This document shows, in pieces, positions 7,964 through 9,093 of a stretch of 9,093 bases of DNA. The translations under genes and the position numbers were made by a program. The notes beneath the pieces are model-generated. The model worked only from the letters and a program-made list of their open reading frames with translations. It had not been told where the DNA came from and did not search any database. This stretch comes from an uncultured Verrucomicrobiota bacterium. Its GTDB lineage: Bacteria > Verrucomicrobiota > Verrucomicrobiia > Chthoniobacterales > SZAS-18. Location: NCBI GenBank assembly GCA_937873255.1, contig CALMVM010000587.1:1-9093 (forward strand), read 5' to 3'. Within the stretch, counting starts at the first letter, position 1. Each line of letters opens with the position of its first letter.

Positions 7964-7985
7964 GCACGTTAGTACTTTAACGTGC
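7964..7985. repeat. perfect 8-bp inverted repeat with 6-bp spacer, candidate recombinase core site
   Basis: The arms GCACGTTA (7964-7971) and TAACGTGC (7978-7985) are perfect reverse complements separated by GTACTT. There is no T-run after it, so it is a poor terminator. Two inverted arms flanking a 6-8 bp central region is the usual design of tyrosine-recombinase crossover sites (11-6-11 in dif). It lies 175 bp upstream of a tyrosine integrase start, where an attachment site would be expected. A regulator operator or RNA hairpin is the alternative. Confidence 0.35.
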
Positions 7986-8092
7986 TATGCCATCTATAAA
8001 TACAATAACTTATTGCAACCACCAGTTGTCTCAAAATCCTATGCATCTCATTCAAATTCTGAAATATCCTAACAAATACAAGCACTTAACTA

Positions 8093-8121
8093 TTGACGCT
8101 AGCGAGCAATGCTCTTACACG
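8093..8121 (+). promoter_or_regulatory. weak candidate integrase promoter with embedded palindrome
   Basis: TTGACG (8093-8098) matches the -35 consensus at five of six positions and is followed after 17 bp by TACACG (8116-8121), a poor -10. The spacer contains GAGC-AAT-GCTC (8104-8114), an inverted repeat placed where a repressor would block polymerase. Low confidence because of the weak -10. Confidence 0.25.
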
Positions 8122-8131
8122 CGTCTTACAC
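8113..8131. repeat. tandem TCTTACAC repeat, 11-bp period
   Basis: TCTTACAC occurs at 8113-8120 and again at 8124-8131. The longer motif TTACACATT occurs at 8126-8134 and also at 7950-7958. An 11-bp period is about one helical turn. The repeats flank the region between the 7964 inverted repeat and the integrase start, so they could be integrase arm-type sites or an operator. Confidence 0.3.
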
Positions 8132-8150
8132 ATTTTACATGTCAATTAAT

Positions 8151-8155
8151 GGAGG
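8151..8155 (+). promoter_or_regulatory. ribosome binding site fixing the integrase TTG start
   Basis: GGAGG lies 5 bp before TTG 8161. The nearer ATG at 8157 is only 1 bp from it and runs into a stop after three codons, so TTG is the usable start. This is the only strong Shine-Dalgarno sequence seen at a gene start in the window. Confidence 0.7.
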
Positions 8156-8160
8156 AATGA

Positions 8161-9093
8161 TTGTCTGAAAAACATCAACTGCTCGGCGGGAAAGTGCATG
8201 TATATCGCCGGGGAAACGGCAAGCACTGGCAATGCTCAACTTATTTGAATGGCAAAAACTGGCGAACGACTACGAAAGAAGAAAGTCTGTCACACGCCAA
8301 GGAATTCGCCGAAGATTGGTTCTTTGAACTCAAAGGCAAAAGTCGCGCGGGCCAGTTGAAGTGCGGCAAAACATTCCGCGAGGCTGCCAATCAATTTCTG
8401 AGCGAGTACGAAGCCATCACCAGTGGGGAGCGCAACCTCGACTACGTCGAGAGTTTGAAGATGAGGCTACGCGTTCACCTGCTGCCTTTTTTCGGCGACA
8501 AAACGCTGGGAGAAATCACCTCTGGTTTGGTGCAGGAATACAGGGTCCACCGTGTCACCTCACGCCTGGATAAAAAGACGGGAGAACCGATGAAGCCTGC
8601 CCGCAGCACCATGCATCATGAGATCATCACCTTGCGTCACGTCCTGAAAACGGCGGAACGGCATGGGTGGCTAAAGAATATCCCAAATATCTCACCGCCC
8701 TATAAGTCGTCGGGGAAAGTTTCCCATCGGGCATGGTTCTCGCCTGAGGAATACACGAGGCTGTACGAAGCCACGCGGGAACGCGCAAAAAACCCGAAGA
8801 ACAACCGCTGGCGTGCAGCGTCGGAAAAATTGCACGATTATGTTTTGTTCATGGCGAACACCGGCCTGCGCCCGGACGAAGCCAAGCGGCTCCAATTTCG
8901 GGATGTAGCGGTGGTATTTGATCAAGCCACCGGCAAGCGCATCCTCGAAATCGAAGTTCGCGGCAAACGTGGCGTCGGCTACTGCAAAAGCATGCCCGGA
9001 GCGGTTCATCCCTTCGAGCGCCGATTGAACCGAAACAAAGGCGGGTCAACCGCTTTGGTTTTCGGGAAAATTCAGCGGGAACTTTTTAACACG
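8161..9093 (+). CDS. tyrosine-type site-specific integrase (3' end outside window)
   Basis: The frame reads from TTG 8161 to the window edge, 311 codons without a stop. Residues 1-65 form an N-terminal DNA-binding region ('GGKVHVYRRGNGKHWQCSTY', 'TTKEESLSHAKEFAEDWFFE'). Residues about 71-183 are the SAM-like core-binding domain ('TFREAANQFLSEYE', 'LLPFFGDKTLGEITSGLVQE'). The catalytic domain starts near residue 189 ('HRAWFSPEEYTRLYEA') and contains the box I Arg237 in 'NTGLRPDEAKRLQFRDV' and probably the beta-hairpin Lys269 in 'EVRGKRG'. The HxxR, His/Trp and nucleophilic Tyr lie beyond the window. The protein would cut and rejoin DNA at att sites to integrate or excise the element. The N-terminal block closely resembles integrases I recall from Alphaproteobacteria and other phyla, which suggests wide transfer. 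Confidence 0.93.
   Translation, partial: MSEKHQLLGGKVHVYRRGNGKHWQCSTYLNGKNWRTTTKEESLSHAKEFAEDWFFELKGKSRAGQLKCGKTFREAANQFLSEYEAITSGERNLDYVESLKMRLRVHLLPFFGDKTLGEITSGLVQEYRVHRVTSRLDKKTGEPMKPARSTMHHEIITLRHVLKTAERHGWLKNIPNISPPYKSSGKVSHRAWFSPEEYTRLYEATRERAKNPKNNRWRAASEKLHDYVLFMANTGLRPDEAKRLQFRDVAVVFDQATGKRILEIEVRGKRGVGYCKSMPGAVHPFERRLNRNKGGSTALVFGKIQRELFNT

Larger units (their letters stand above)
7499..8160. other. 662-bp stretch without an intact gene
   Basis: Between the immunity gene and the integrase no convincing intact gene is visible on either strand. The left part (7501-7590) carries an imperfect direct repeat. The middle (7682-7936) carries a coding-like frame broken by two stops. The right part (7937-8160) is AT-rich (32-37% GC in sampled lines) and holds a perfect inverted repeat and short TTACAC repeats ahead of the integrase. 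This reads as a recombination scar plus an integrase control/attachment region. No tRNA gene or CRISPR array was seen. Confidence 0.6.

Overview
The window looks like part of an integrated mobile element (ICE-like or plasmid-derived) in a moderately GC-rich Gram-negative bacterium. Verrucomicrobiota is the best guess. Three things point there: a large Rhs/YD-repeat protein with a Sec signal peptide and the N-terminal motif 'AKRSVTDLVVPG...YPLAFSRTYNSG'; start codons that mostly lack Shine-Dalgarno sequences; and a VirD4/TraG-like C-terminus of the kind seen on conjugative elements. The taxonomy is inference.

Layout, with every intact gene on the + strand. (1) 3-266 is the C-terminal end of a probable type IV coupling protein. 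It overlaps by ATGA with (2) 263-1000, a four-helix membrane protein of unknown function. (3) 1001-1136 is an intergenic region with two inverted-repeat elements. (4) 1137-1994 encodes a secreted protein with a Pro/Thr/Ser-rich linker and an Ig-like C-terminal domain. (5) 2046-7244 encodes a 1,732-residue secreted Rhs/YD-repeat protein. It ends with a complete Rhs core (DPVG...DPSGL) followed by a C-terminal tip of about 257 residues that I do not recognise. (6) 7241-7498 is an 85-residue gene, about 35% GC, overlapping the rhs stop by ATGA: the natural candidate for the cognate immunity gene. (7) 7499-8160 has no intact gene. It holds an imperfect direct repeat, a gene remnant interrupted by two in-frame stops, a perfect 8-6-8 inverted repeat resembling a tyrosine-recombinase core site, and repeated TTACAC motifs. 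(8) 8161-9093 (continuing off the window) is a tyrosine integrase starting at TTG behind a strong GGAGG.

How the parts may work together: the coupling-protein and integrase genes would move the element, and the Ig-like protein plus Rhs gene would be cargo. The Rhs protein is organised like other polymorphic toxins: an exported YD-repeat shell, a self-cleaving core, an exchangeable toxin tip and a downstream immunity gene. GC content falls from about 60-70% in the sampled shell to about 35-45% in the tip and immunity gene, which fits modular replacement of the tip. The tip/immunity pair is the part most likely to be undescribed.
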